DNA from: SZUA-430 sp034440355
Lineage (GTDB): Bacteria > Pseudomonadota > Alphaproteobacteria > Micropepsales > Micropepsaceae
Reading direction: 5' to 3'
DNA: 64,000 nt
Assembly (NCBI GenBank): GCA_034440355.1
Contig: JAWXBY010000033.1
Location: 62,001 to 126,000, forward strand
Part shown: positions 44,703 to 53,281 of the stretch, piece after piece
Layout of the letters: each line of letters opens with the position of its first letter
How positions within the stretch are numbered: the stretch's first letter is position 1
Position numbers and translations under genes: made by a program
Notes under the pieces: generated by a model
The model's database searches: none
Told to the model about the DNA's origin: nothing
What the model saw: only the letters and a program-made list of their open reading frames with translations

Positions 44703-46991
44703 TTAGAATGGCGACGCTTCGTCGGGGTCCGCCTCGGGCTGGCGGTAGGGGCCGTCGGGTTCGGCGGGCTCCGGCGGCGGCGGAGCGGGTGGGGCGCTTA
44801 GCGGTACGCCTCGACGGTTGTCCCGCGCGGCTTCCGCGGCCCGCACGGCGTCTTCTTCGGCCGCTTCTTCCGCGGCCGTCATGTCTTCGACGTCGGCGGG
44901 ATCGGGCTCAGCCTCGACGCGCGGCCCATAGCGCGGTCCCATCGGCGGTGGTGGCGCGGGCAGGGCGGTGTCGCCGCCGAAGAGGCTGTCGAAGAAGTCT
45001 TCGATGACGCCGCGGTCGCGGCCCGGTGCGCGGCGGTCTTGCGAATCGTCGTCGCCGCGGTCGACCCATGGGTTGTCTTCACTGCCGGCGTCGGCGGAGT
45101 CGGAACTGCCGTAGGTGTCGATGCCGGGCAGGTTGTGAACGGGGATGCCCTTGTGCGCCGCCTGCATGTAGTTCTTCCAGATGCTGGCGGGCAGACTGCC
45201 GCCGACGACCTTCTGCATCGACGTGTTGTCGTCGTTGCCCAGCCAGACGCCGGTGACGAAGTCGGCCGAGTAGCCGACGAACCAGGCGTCGCGCCATTCC
45301 TGGCTGGTGCCGGTTTTCGCTGCCACCGGACGGCCGCCCATGTCGCCGCGCTGGCCGGTGCCGGTTTGCACGACCTCGTAGAGCATCTGGTTCATCTCTT
45401 CGAGCGAACGGCGGCTCATGACCGGGATCGGCGGCGCGGCGCGGTATTGATAGAGAACTGTGCCGTCGGTCGTCTTTACGTCGAGGATCACATACGGGTC
45501 GACGCGGTTGCCCTTGTTGGCGAAGGACGCGAAGGCGCGCGTCATTTCGTAGAGCGTGACTTCCGACGTACCGAGCGGGAGGGAGCGGTTCGGCTCGAGC
45601 GGCGAGGTGATGCCTAAGCGCTGCGCGACAGCGATGACCTTGCGGCGGCCGACTTCGTCGGCGACGCGCACGGCGACCGTGTTGATCGATTTCGCGAGCG
45701 CTTCGCGCAGCGTGATAGGCCCGAGATACGAGTGGTCGTAGTTGTCCGGGGACCAGCCGCGGTTCTCATAGGGGGCGTCGTCGCGGATGTCGTCGGGCGT
45801 CAGGCCGTGTTCGAGCGCCGCGAGGTAGACGGACGGTTTGAACGACGAGCCGGGCTGGCGGCGGGCTTGGTAGGAGCGGTTGAAGGTCGAGACGGTGTAG
45901 TCGCGACCGCCGACGATGCTGCGGATGGCACCCGACGGCTCCATGGCCACCAGCGCGCCTTGGCCTACAGCGCGGCCCTTACCGTCTTTGTCGAGCACGG
46001 CCGTCAGCGTTTTCTGCGCCACCGTTTGCAGGCGCGTGTCGATGGTGGTGCTGACCACCAGATCCTGGTTCGGTCGGATGTCGAGTTTGGTCAGTTGGTC
46101 CATCACGAAGTCGGCGAAGTAGTTGGCGCTTTCGGTGCCTTCCTTCAGCACGGGCTTTGCCGGATTGGCTTTCGCCTTCTTCGCTTGTTCTTCGTTGATC
46201 TGGCCGTCTTCGAGGAGGAGATCGATCACCATCGCGGCGCGCGTCTGCGCGACCTTGAGGTTCGCTTCCGGAGAGTAGCGCGAGGGCGCGCGCGTCAGGG
46301 CGGCGAGCATCGCGGCTTCGGCCAGCGTCGCGTCGCGGACGGATTTGTCGAAGTACTCGCGCGCGGCGGCGTCGACGCCGTAAGCGCCTGAGCCCAAATA
46401 GATGCGGTTCAAATAGAGGGTGAGGATCTCGTCCTTCGAGTAGTGGCGTTCGAGCCAGAAGGCGAGGAAGAGTTCTTCGAGCTTGCGCGACCAGGTGCGC
46501 TCCGGTTTCAGGAACGTGTTCTTGGCCAGCTGCTGCGTGATGGTCGAGCCGCCTTGGACGACGCCGCCTGCGGTCCAGTTGGCCCACAGCGCGCGCGTCA
46601 TGCCGCGATAGTCGACGCCGCCGTGCGAATAGAAGCGGCGGTCTTCCAGGATGATGAAGGATGCCGGCAGATAGGGCGGCATCTCGTCGACCTTGACGCG
46701 ATAGCCGAACGCCGCGCCTCGGGTGGCGAAGGCTTTGCCCGCGGCATCGGTCAGCGTGATCGACGGCGTGCGGTTGAGTTCGCCGAGGCGGTCGGCGGTG
46801 ATCGGCAGGTCGGGGGCGTAAAGGTAGTATAGTGCGACGAAGCAGGCGGAGAAGAACAGGATGATCCCGCCGAAGCCCGTCGCCAGCCAGAACCACCAGG
46901 GGCGGCGCGTACGGTGGGGCGGCTCCTCCCACGCATCGGGCGCCGGGGTCGGATTGATGGTCGGTTCGTCGTTCGAGTCGTCGGATGACAT
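44703..46991 (-). CDS. penicillin-binding protein 1A (bifunctional transglycosylase/transpeptidase)
   Basis: 762 residues. One membrane helix near residues 31-58, then the GT51 transglycosylase (EDRRFYSHGG with Glu116, GGSTITQQLAKN, RKLEELFLAFWLERHYSKDEIL) and the transpeptidase with Ser382-x-x-Lys385 (SSFKPS), SIN and KTGTSQ. The C-terminal 130 residues are proline- and acid-rich, as in several alphaproteobacterial PBP1 proteins. It polymerises and crosslinks peptidoglycan. The gene stands alone, divergent from the GH42 gene. Confidence 0.93.
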   Translation of the reverse strand: MSSDDSNDEPTINPTPAPDAWEEPPHRTRRPWWFWLATGFGGIILFFSACFVALYYLYAPDLPITADRLGELNRTPSITLTDAAGKAFATRGAAFGYRVKVDEMPPYLPASFIILEDRRFYSHGGVDYRGMTRALWANWTAGGVVQGGSTITQQLAKNTFLKPERTWSRKLEELFLAFWLERHYSKDEILTLYLNRIYLGSGAYGVDAAAREYFDKSVRDATLAEAAMLAALTRAPSRYSPEANLKVAQTRAAMVIDLLLEDGQINEEQAKKAKANPAKPVLKEGTESANYFADFVMDQLTKLDIRPNQDLVVSTTIDTRLQTVAQKTLTAVLDKDGKGRAVGQGALVAMEPSGAIRSIVGGRDYTVSTFNRSYQARRQPGSSFKPSVYLAALEHGLTPDDIRDDAPYENRGWSPDNYDHSYLGPITLREALAKSINTVAVRVADEVGRRKVIAVAQRLGITSPLEPNRSLPLGTSEVTLYEMTRAFASFANKGNRVDPYVILDVKTTDGTVLYQYRAAPPIPVMSRRSLEEMNQMLYEVVQTGTGQRGDMGGRPVAAKTGTSQEWRDAWFVGYSADFVTGVWLGNDDNTSMQKVVGGSLPASIWKNYMQAAHKGIPVHNLPGIDTYGSSDSADAGSEDNPWVDRGDDDSQDRRAPGRDRGVIEDFFDSLFGGDTALPAPPPPMGPRYGPRVEAEPDPADVEDMTAAEEAAEEDAVRAAEAARDNRRGVPLSAPPAPPPPEPAEPDGPYRQPEADPDEASPF

Positions 46992-47144
46992 TTCGTGTCC
47001 GGTCCAGGGCTGCCCTAGGCCGATCCCCGCGTTAGTTCGGTCATTCTTTCACTGCGCAAAGCGGGGGGCTAGCCTCCATTGTCACTCGCCCTCGCGTTAG
47101 GCGAAATTGCGGCGGGGCGTTCGCCCGTGCGTTCTTGCCGCAAA

Positions 47145-47173
47145 GCCGCCGTTCGCCTGTCGTAAGCGGCGGC
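47145..47173. repeat. inverted repeat upstream of the GH42 gene
   Basis: GCCGCCG at 47145-47151 and CGGCGGC at 47167-47173 are 7-bp arms with a 15-nt loop, ending 15 nt before the ATG at 47189. It could be an operator or a hairpin near the ribosome site. Confidence 0.4.
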
Positions 47174-47188
47174 AATTAAGGAACTTTC

Positions 47189-49153
47189 ATGCTGGGCGTT
47201 TGCTATTACCCGGAGCACTGGCCGGAAACGATGTGGGCGGACGATGCCCGGCGGATGGCTGAGCTGGGCCTTCGCTATGTGCGGATCGGCGAGTTCTCGT
47301 GGAGCGTTGTCGAGCCGGAACCGGGGCGATTCGATTGGGGCTGGTTGGATCGCGCCGTAGAAACTTTGGGCGCTGCGGGTCTCAAGATTGTGATGGGGAC
47401 ACCGACGGCAACGCCGCCGAAGTGGCTCGTCGATCGATCCCCCGACATCTTGCCGCACGACGCGCGCGGACGGCCGAGGCGATTCGGTTCGAGGCGTCAC
47501 TACTGCTTTTCCAGTGAGACGTTTCGCGCCGAGAGCCGGCGCATCACCGAAGCGTTCGCCGTGCGCTATGGGCGGCATGACGCCGTCGCGGGATGGCAGA
47601 CGGACAACGAGTACGGTTGTCACGACACGGTGCGGTCGTATTCGCCGGCAGCGCTTACGGGGTTTCGCGTGTGGCTCGCGGCGCGGTACGGCGATGTCGC
47701 GGCGCTGAACGAAGCGTGGGGCAATCGGTTCTGGAGCATGTCCTATCGTTCGTTCGACGAGATCGACTTGCCGATGCAGGCGGTGACCGAACTCAATCCG
47801 ATTCATCGGATGGATTTCTTTCGCTTCTCGTCTGAGCAGGTGGCGCGCCTCAATGCGGAGCAGGTCGAGATCATTCGGCGTCATTCGCCGGGGCGGTTCG
47901 TCACGCACAACTTCATGGGGGCGTTTCTCGACTTCGATCATTGGAAGGTGGGCGAGGGGATCGATCTTGCGAGCTGGGATTCCTATCCGCTGGGTTTCAC
48001 CGACAGTTTGCCGACAACGGGCTTCACCGAAGGCGAGCGTCAGCGTTATGCGCAGACGGGGCATCCCGACATCTCGGCGTTTCATCACGATCTCTATCGC
48101 GGCGTCGGGCGCGGGCGGTTTTGGGTGATGGAGCAGCAGCCGGGGCCGGTGAACTGGGCGCTGTGGAATCCGTCGCCGTCGCCTGGCGTCGTTCGGCTAT
48201 GGGCATGGGAAGCGCTGGCGCATGGGGCGGAGGTCGTCAGCTTCTTTCGCTGGCGGCAGGCGCCGTTTGCGCAGGAGCAGATGCATGCGGGGCTGAACCG
48301 GCCGGACAACGTGCTCGACGTTGGTGGACATGAGGCTGCTGCGGTGGCGCGCGAGATCGACAGCGATTGGTGGCGTGAGGCGCTGAGTGCGCCCCCGACG
48401 CCCGCGAGTGTCGCGGTCGTCTTCGACTACGAAGCGGCTTGGATGCACGAGATCCAACCGCAGGGGCGGGCGTTCAGTTATCTGGCGCTGGTGTTCAATT
48501 GGTACACAGCGCTGCGGCGCCTTGGCGTCGATATCGACATCGTGCCACCGGGTGCCGACCTCAAATCGTATCGCGCGGTGTTCGTGCCGAGCTTGCCGCA
48601 TGTGAGCGAGGCGGCGATGCAAGCGTTCGCTGCGTTCGAGGGCGTTGCCGTTTTCGGCATTCGCACCGGCGCGAAGAGCGAGAGCTTTCAGATTCCGCGT
48701 GAGCTGCCGCCGGGTCCGCTGCAGGCACTGTTGCCGATGAAGGTCGCGCGCGTCGAAAGTTTGCGGCCGGGCACGTCACGCGACGTGGTTTGGGGAAATC
48801 GAACCTATGCGTGCGGCACGTGGAGCGAGATGATCGAGCCGCGCACGGGATTGGACGTGCTGGCTTCGTCTGCAACCGGCGCGCCTGCGTTGGTGCGCTG
48901 CGATCGCCGGTTTTATCTTGCGGTTTGGCCGACGCGTGAGCTGGCGCTTGATGTTGCACAGCACGCGCTTCACCAAGCGGGCGTTGAAACGGCGGTGCTG
49001 CCGCCGGATGTGCGCGTGCGGCGGCGCGGACGAATCACTTTCAGTTTCAACTTCGGAACTGATTCGCAGATCGCACTCGCGAACGCGTCAGGTAGGTACG
49101 TACTAGGCGCGCAGACGATTGGTGCGCACAACTTCTCCGCATCGATTTCGTGA
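47189..49153 (+). CDS. beta-galactosidase, GH42 family
   Basis: 654 residues. GH42 TIM barrel with acid/base Glu141 in QTDNEYGC and nucleophile Glu315 in VMEQQPGPVNW; the trimerisation and C-terminal domains follow (ending LGAQTIGAHNF). No signal peptide, so cytoplasmic, cleaving short beta-galactosides. The start at 47189 follows AAGGAAC. No sugar transporter or regulator is adjacent. Confidence 0.95.
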   Translation: MLGVCYYPEHWPETMWADDARRMAELGLRYVRIGEFSWSVVEPEPGRFDWGWLDRAVETLGAAGLKIVMGTPTATPPKWLVDRSPDILPHDARGRPRRFGSRRHYCFSSETFRAESRRITEAFAVRYGRHDAVAGWQTDNEYGCHDTVRSYSPAALTGFRVWLAARYGDVAALNEAWGNRFWSMSYRSFDEIDLPMQAVTELNPIHRMDFFRFSSEQVARLNAEQVEIIRRHSPGRFVTHNFMGAFLDFDHWKVGEGIDLASWDSYPLGFTDSLPTTGFTEGERQRYAQTGHPDISAFHHDLYRGVGRGRFWVMEQQPGPVNWALWNPSPSPGVVRLWAWEALAHGAEVVSFFRWRQAPFAQEQMHAGLNRPDNVLDVGGHEAAAVAREIDSDWWREALSAPPTPASVAVVFDYEAAWMHEIQPQGRAFSYLALVFNWYTALRRLGVDIDIVPPGADLKSYRAVFVPSLPHVSEAAMQAFAAFEGVAVFGIRTGAKSESFQIPRELPPGPLQALLPMKVARVESLRPGTSRDVVWGNRTYACGTWSEMIEPRTGLDVLASSATGAPALVRCDRRFYLAVWPTRELALDVAQHALHQAGVETAVLPPDVRVRRRGRITFSFNFGTDSQIALANASGRYVLGAQTIGAHNFSASIS

Positions 49154-49234
49154 GCGCCGTTCATCGATTGCTCGCGTCGCGACATTCGAATCAGGGGATG
49201 CAATTCACGACGCGGTACAAAAACATTTCAAGAG

Positions 49235-49263
49235 TTGACCATCACGAATGTCGCGCTCATAAC
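49235..49263 (+). promoter_or_regulatory. candidate promoter for the micro-ORF pair
   Basis: TTGACC at 49235-49240, 17-nt spacer, CATAAC at 49258-49263, about 110 nt upstream of the ATG at 49374. The only good match in the 220-nt gap after the GH42 gene. Confidence 0.4.
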
Positions 49264-49373
49264 CGATGAAGCAGTGTCAAGCTGCGGTTGGCGTTTCTCA
49301 TCGCACTGATGTTCGGCAGGCACACTGCCCAACGCGTCCGGAGCGGAAGCCGACAAAAAACGGAGACGGGTAA

Positions 49374-49538
49374 ATGGATTTGTTCGTGGCTGTGGGGGTC
49401 TTGTTTGCGATCGGTTATGCGGCCGGTTTCGGCGTTCGGACGGTGAGTGCCCACATGCACGCCATGCGTACGCGCTATCGCCCCATGTCGTCCTTGCGCG
49501 ACTTTGACTATCGCGAGGACCAGGTATGGACGCGCTGA
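49374..49538 (+). CDS. micro-ORF A, single-helix membrane peptide
   Basis: 54 residues: MDLFVAVGVLFAIGYAAGFG, a membrane helix ending at Gly-Phe-Gly-Val-Arg, then a basic cytoplasmic tail (MHAMRTRYRP) and an acidic end. GGAGACGGG lies before the ATG. Its sequence MD-x7-L-x2-G-x3-GF-x-VR recurs in the next gene, so both come from one ancestor. Overlaps the next ORF by 13 nt. No known family; membrane role. Confidence 0.5.
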   Translation: MDLFVAVGVLFAIGYAAGFGVRTVSAHMHAMRTRYRPMSSLRDFDYREDQVWTR

Positions 49539-49645
49539 TCATTGCGACGATGATCCTTGGCGCAGGGTTCGTGACCGGCTTTGTGGTCCGAGACCGCGCG
49601 GTGCGGAAGCGCCGCCGGTTGGAGCGCAAGAGGCCGACGCTCTAG
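49526..49645 (+). CDS. micro-ORF B, single-helix membrane peptide, paralogue of A
   Basis: 39 residues starting MDALIIATMILGAGFVTGFV, one membrane helix, then a basic tail (RKRRRLERKR). The start is inside the end of ORF A, so translation is coupled. It shares the MD-helix-GF-VR pattern with A. Too short for most gene finders. Confidence 0.45.
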   Translation: MDALIIATMILGAGFVTGFVVRDRAVRKRRRLERKRPTL

Positions 49646-49698
49646 CGGAAATAAGAGCGGTTGAGCGACGCAGATTAAGTGCGCCATAGTGCGGCGCC

Positions 49699-50862
49699 AT
49701 GGATCTCGCTCAACCCCTGCCGTTTCGATTTCAGCTCGCCACGCTTCCGCCGGAAGCTGAGCGATTGCGCCACGACATTCGCGCGTTTCTCGCCGAAGAG
49801 ATCGCGGCGATCCCGCCCGAGACGAAGGCGCAGTCGTGGAGCGGGTTCAATCCCGACTTCAGCCGCAAACTCGGCGCGAAGGGCTTCATCGGTCTGACGT
49901 GGCCGAAGAAGTACGGCGGGCACGAGCGCACGGCGCTCGAGCGGTATGTCGTCAGCGAAGAGGTGCTCGCGGCCGGCGCGCCGGTGGCGGCTCATTGGGT
50001 CGCCGACCGGCAGAGCGGTCCTCTTCTTCTCAAGTTCGGCACGGAAGAACAGCGGCAGCGCGTGTTGCCGGGAATCGCGCGCGGCGAGACTTATTTCGCG
50101 ATCGGGATGAGCGAGCCTGATTCGGGTTCGGACCTCGCCAGCGTGCGTGTCCGGGCGGTTCGGACGAACGACGGCTGGCGGGTGAGCGGCACAAAGCTGT
50201 GGAGTTCTTCGGCGCACCGCGCGCACTACATGATCGCATTGTTCCGCACGGGTGAGGGCGCCGAGCAGCGGCAAATGGGTCTGTCGCAATTCCTCGTCGA
50301 CATGAAGACGCCCGGAATCAACGTGCGGCCGATCGCCGATCTCACGGGGCATGAGCACTTCAACGAAGTGGTGTTCGACAACACGCTGCTGCCGCACGAC
50401 GCCATCATCGGCGCGGAGGGGCAGGGTTGGGCGCAGGTGACCGCCGAACTGGCCTACGAGCGGTCGGGGCCGGAGCGGTTTTTGTCGAGCATGATGTTGC
50501 TCAAGCATCTGGTCGCGGCGGCGGGGCCTAATCCGTCGGAGCGGGTTGCGATTGCGCTCGGCAGTTTGACGGCGCGGCTTCATGCGTTGCGGCGGTTGTC
50601 GTTGTCGGTCGCGACGCAGCTTCAGGCGGGGGCGAACCCGGCGTTGGAGGCGGCGCTGGTGAAGGATATCGGCGCGGTGTTCGAACAGGACATTCCGCAA
50701 ATCGCGCATGATCTGTTCGGACTCGAGACGTCGGCGACGGCGAGCGATGCGCTGCGGCGGGTGCAAGCCTATCTCACGCAAGTGTCGCCGTCGTTTTCGT
50801 TGCGCGGCGGTACGCGCGAGATTTTGCGCGGCATCATCGCGCGCGGCTTGGGGTTGAGGTGA
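49699..50862 (+). CDS. acyl-CoA dehydrogenase, large subunit type
   Basis: 387 residues, a complete acyl-CoA dehydrogenase (FAIGMSEPDSGSDLASVRV, then a C-terminal domain ending RGGTREILRGIIARGLGL). In this family the large and small subunits are often encoded together and act as a heterotetramer on cyclic or branched CoA esters (pimeloyl-CoA dehydrogenase type). The ATG at 49699 is the only reasonable start. 4 nt before the smaller one, so they are co-transcribed. Confidence 0.9.
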   Translation: MDLAQPLPFRFQLATLPPEAERLRHDIRAFLAEEIAAIPPETKAQSWSGFNPDFSRKLGAKGFIGLTWPKKYGGHERTALERYVVSEEVLAAGAPVAAHWVADRQSGPLLLKFGTEEQRQRVLPGIARGETYFAIGMSEPDSGSDLASVRVRAVRTNDGWRVSGTKLWSSSAHRAHYMIALFRTGEGAEQRQMGLSQFLVDMKTPGINVRPIADLTGHEHFNEVVFDNTLLPHDAIIGAEGQGWAQVTAELAYERSGPERFLSSMMLLKHLVAAAGPNPSERVAIALGSLTARLHALRRLSLSVATQLQAGANPALEAALVKDIGAVFEQDIPQIAHDLFGLETSATASDALRRVQAYLTQVSPSFSLRGGTREILRGIIARGLGLR

Positions 50863-50866
50863 GCCG

Positions 50867-51898
50867 ATGAGCGAGACCGCGCAACTGATTCACGACGCCG
50901 CGCATCGTCTGTTCGCGCAACACGTGACGCCGGAGCTTTTGCACCGCGTCGAAGGCGGCGAATGGCCGTCCGCGTTGTGGGATGCGGTGGAGGAGGCGGG
51001 CTTCCTCGACACGTTGGCGGACCGCGATGCGAGCGCGGAGGAGCGTTCGGCGAATACGTCGGCATTGTTGCACGCGGCGGCGCGGCATCTCGCGCCCATT
51101 CCGTTGGGCGAGACTGTTGTCGCGCGGGGCATCTTGGCGGCGCGCAAGGTACGTGTGCCGAAGGGACCGCTGACGTTTGCTGTCTTGGACGGGCACACGC
51201 ATACGCACGGCGATCATGCGCACCTTCAGGGGCAGGCGACGCGCGTGGCGTTCGGGCGCCATGCGGCGAATGTTTTGCTCAGCGCACTCGGCGGCGATGA
51301 GGGTGTGTTGATCGCGGTGCGCCGCGGCAAGCTGACCGAGGGCGTCAACGTTACAGGCGAGGCGCGCGACGATCTCGTTTTCGGCGACACGGCCGGCGCG
51401 ACGGTGGCGGGTATCGACGGCGGCGCTCTGATGTGCGCGGGCGCGGCGTTGCGAGCGATGTCGATCGCCGGTGCGTTGGAGCGCGTGTTGATGCAGACGG
51501 TCGAGTACGCGCGCACGCGGGTTCAGTTCGGCAAACCGATCGCGAGCTTTCAGGCGATCCAACAGCAGCTTGCGATCCTGGCCGGGCATACGGCGGCGGC
51601 CGGCATGGCGGCGTCAGCTGCGGTCGCCGATCTGGAGGCGCCCGAGCGTTTGGGTCTGTCGGCGGCGGTAGCGAAGATCCGGTGCGGCGAAGCTGCCGGC
51701 GTTGCGGCTTCGATTGCGCACCAAGTTCATGGCGCCATCGGCATCACGAAGGAGCATTCGCTTCATTTCGCGACGCGGCGCTTGTGGTCGTGGCGGGCCG
51801 AGTTCGGAGCGGAATCCTATTGGGCCGAGCGGGTTGGACGTGCCGCGTGTTCGGCTGGGGCCGATGCGTATTGGCCATCGGTGACGGCGGCGCGTTAA
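50867..51898 (+). CDS. acyl-CoA dehydrogenase, small subunit type
   Basis: 343 residues, a shorter acyl-CoA dehydrogenase-like chain with a weaker middle domain, ending HQVHGAIGITKEHSLHFATR in its C-terminal helical part. Together with the previous gene it probably makes an alpha2beta2 enzyme. Which subunit holds FAD and the catalytic base was not worked out here. Confidence 0.88.
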   Translation: MSETAQLIHDAAHRLFAQHVTPELLHRVEGGEWPSALWDAVEEAGFLDTLADRDASAEERSANTSALLHAAARHLAPIPLGETVVARGILAARKVRVPKGPLTFAVLDGHTHTHGDHAHLQGQATRVAFGRHAANVLLSALGGDEGVLIAVRRGKLTEGVNVTGEARDDLVFGDTAGATVAGIDGGALMCAGAALRAMSIAGALERVLMQTVEYARTRVQFGKPIASFQAIQQQLAILAGHTAAAGMAASAAVADLEAPERLGLSAAVAKIRCGEAAGVAASIAHQVHGAIGITKEHSLHFATRRLWSWRAEFGAESYWAERVGRAACSAGADAYWPSVTAAR

Positions 51899-51909
51899 AT
51901 CAGTAGAAC

Positions 51910-52024
51910 TGTCATCCCGGACAAGCGAGCGTAGCGAGCGCGATCCGGGACCCAGGAGACTGGGCGGTGAGTCTGAGCCCGGTCTCCTGGGTCCCGGGTC
52001 TCGCTACGCTCGCCCGGGATGACA
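51910..52024. repeat. long palindromic intergenic repeat, copy 1
   Basis: Outer arms TGTCATCCCGG (51910-51920) and CCGGGATGACA (52014-52024); nested inner arms ACCCAGGAGAC and GTCTCCTGGGT, and GCGAGCGTAGCGAG against CTCGCTACGCTCGC. A complex imperfect palindrome, likely folding into a long stem. Its text (GTCATnnCCGG-CAAGCG...) parallels the copy at 54689-54861. Confidence 0.8.
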
Positions 52025-52182
52025 GTGAGTGCGCGTGCTTGTGCGATTTTGTACTTGGTTCGGCATAGGTTGGCGGTAATCACACAATGTCGTGTTTGAG
52101 TTAATTTCAACATGCAATTCACCGGCTAAACCTTTGGCGCAAATATTGCGCGGCGGGCGGTGAATGTGGTCTGGATGGCCTA

Positions 52183-52197
52183 TTCATGCGGGGTTCA
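52183..52197. promoter_or_regulatory. TTCA-N7-TTCA direct repeat upstream of the PepSY-regulator operon
   Basis: TTCA at 52183 and 52194 give an 11-bp period, the spacing used by PhoB/OmpR-family regulators. It lies 26 nt before the PepSY ATG (52223), so the operon may regulate itself. Confidence 0.35.
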
Positions 52198-52222
52198 GTG
52201 AGGCCACACTATCTATCGGCTC

Positions 52223-52579
52223 ATGCGTGGTTTCCTCAGCTCAATGTTGGTCGTGATTTCGGCGCTGGCTTCCGCCATGCCTGCCGATGCGCGGCCGCAT
52301 GCGTTGGGGGCGCGGGCGGACGACTCGTTTGTCGTCGCGGATCGCGGGCGCGGGCGTGGTGACGATCGTGGACGGCCGGAGCAGATGCTGCCGCTTGAAG
52401 CCGTGCTCGGCAACATTGCCCGTCAGATACCCGGCCACCATCTTGACGTGGATGGACCGTTTGAGCGTGGCGGCCGGTGGATCTACCGGATCAAGTGGCT
52501 GACGCCCGACGGTCGTGTGCTGATCATTTTTGCCGACGCGCAAACGGGTCAGATTCTTGAAACGCGCGGCGGCCGCTGA
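52223..52579 (+). CDS. PepSY-domain secreted protein
   Basis: 118 residues. A signal peptide (MRGFLSSMLVVISALASAMPADA), a 30-residue Arg/Asp/Gly-rich linker (ADRGRGRGDDRGR), then a single PepSY domain (LEAVLGNIARQIPGHHLDVDG ... VLIIFADAQTGQILETRGG). PepSY proteins are presumed extracytoplasmic regulators or inhibitors. 12 nt before the response regulator gene, so it is in the same operon and may be the sensed or feedback protein. Confidence 0.8.
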   Translation: MRGFLSSMLVVISALASAMPADARPHALGARADDSFVVADRGRGRGDDRGRPEQMLPLEAVLGNIARQIPGHHLDVDGPFERGGRWIYRIKWLTPDGRVLIIFADAQTGQILETRGGR

Positions 52580-52591
52580 GGTGATGAAGAT

Positions 52592-53281
52592 ATGCGCATT
52601 CTGGTAGTCGAAGACGATCCCGATCTGTCGCGCTTGCTCGCGGGAGCGTTGCGCGACACGGGTTATGTCGTGGACACGGCGAAGGATGGCGAAGAGGGTC
52701 ACCACCTCGGCGACACCGAACCCTACGACGCGGTCATTCTCGATCTCGGCTTGCCGGAGATGGACGGCATCACCGTGCTTGAGAAGTGGCGCAAGGCGGG
52801 CCGCATGATGCCCGTTCTCATTCTCACGGCGCGTGATCGGTGGAGCGACAAGGTTGCGGGCCTCGATGCGGGCGCTGACGATTACGTGGCGAAGCCGTTC
52901 TACACCGAAGAAGTGTTGGCGCGCATTCGCACGCTGCTGCGGCGTGGCGCGGGCATCGCTTCGTCCGACATCGAGTGCGGGCCGCTGCGCATCGACACGC
53001 GGGCGGCGCGGGTCACGATCAACGGCAATCCGGTGAAGCTGACGTCGCTGGAGTATCGGCTGCTCGCCTATCTTGGCCATCACAAAGGGCGGGTCGTTTC
53101 GCGTACGGAGCTGGTCGAGCATCTTTACGACCAGGACTTCGATCGTGACTCCAACACGATCGAGGTGTTTGTCGGGCGGCTGCGCAAGAAGCTCGGCGTG
53201 AACGTCATTCATACGATGCGCGGGCTCGGCTATAAGCTCGACGAAGGAGCCGCCGACGCCGACGCAGATGCTGCGCACTAA
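52592..53281 (+). CDS. OmpR/PhoP-family response regulator
   Basis: 229 residues. Receiver domain with the phosphoacceptor Asp51 in VILDLGLPEMDG, acidic pocket VVEDDPDL and Lys in AKPF; C-terminal winged helix (SRTELVEHLYDQDFDRDSNTIEVFVGRLRKKL-type). Together with the kinase this is a classic pair; the sequence resembles PhoP-like regulators. Overlaps the kinase start by 14 nt. Confidence 0.95.
   Translation: MRILVVEDDPDLSRLLAGALRDTGYVVDTAKDGEEGHHLGDTEPYDAVILDLGLPEMDGITVLEKWRKAGRMMPVLILTARDRWSDKVAGLDAGADDYVAKPFYTEEVLARIRTLLRRGAGIASSDIECGPLRIDTRAARVTINGNPVKLTSLEYRLLAYLGHHKGRVVSRTELVEHLYDQDFDRDSNTIEVFVGRLRKKLGVNVIHTMRGLGYKLDEGAADADADAAH

Larger units (their letters stand above)
51899..52222. 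other. intergenic region before the PepSY-regulator operon (324 nt)
   Basis: No gene is supported. It holds a 115-bp palindromic repeat (51910-52024), a GCGCAA-N3-TTGCGC palindrome near 52136-52150, TTCACCG...CGGTGAA arms around it, and tandem TTCA repeats just before the operon. Confidence 0.5.
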
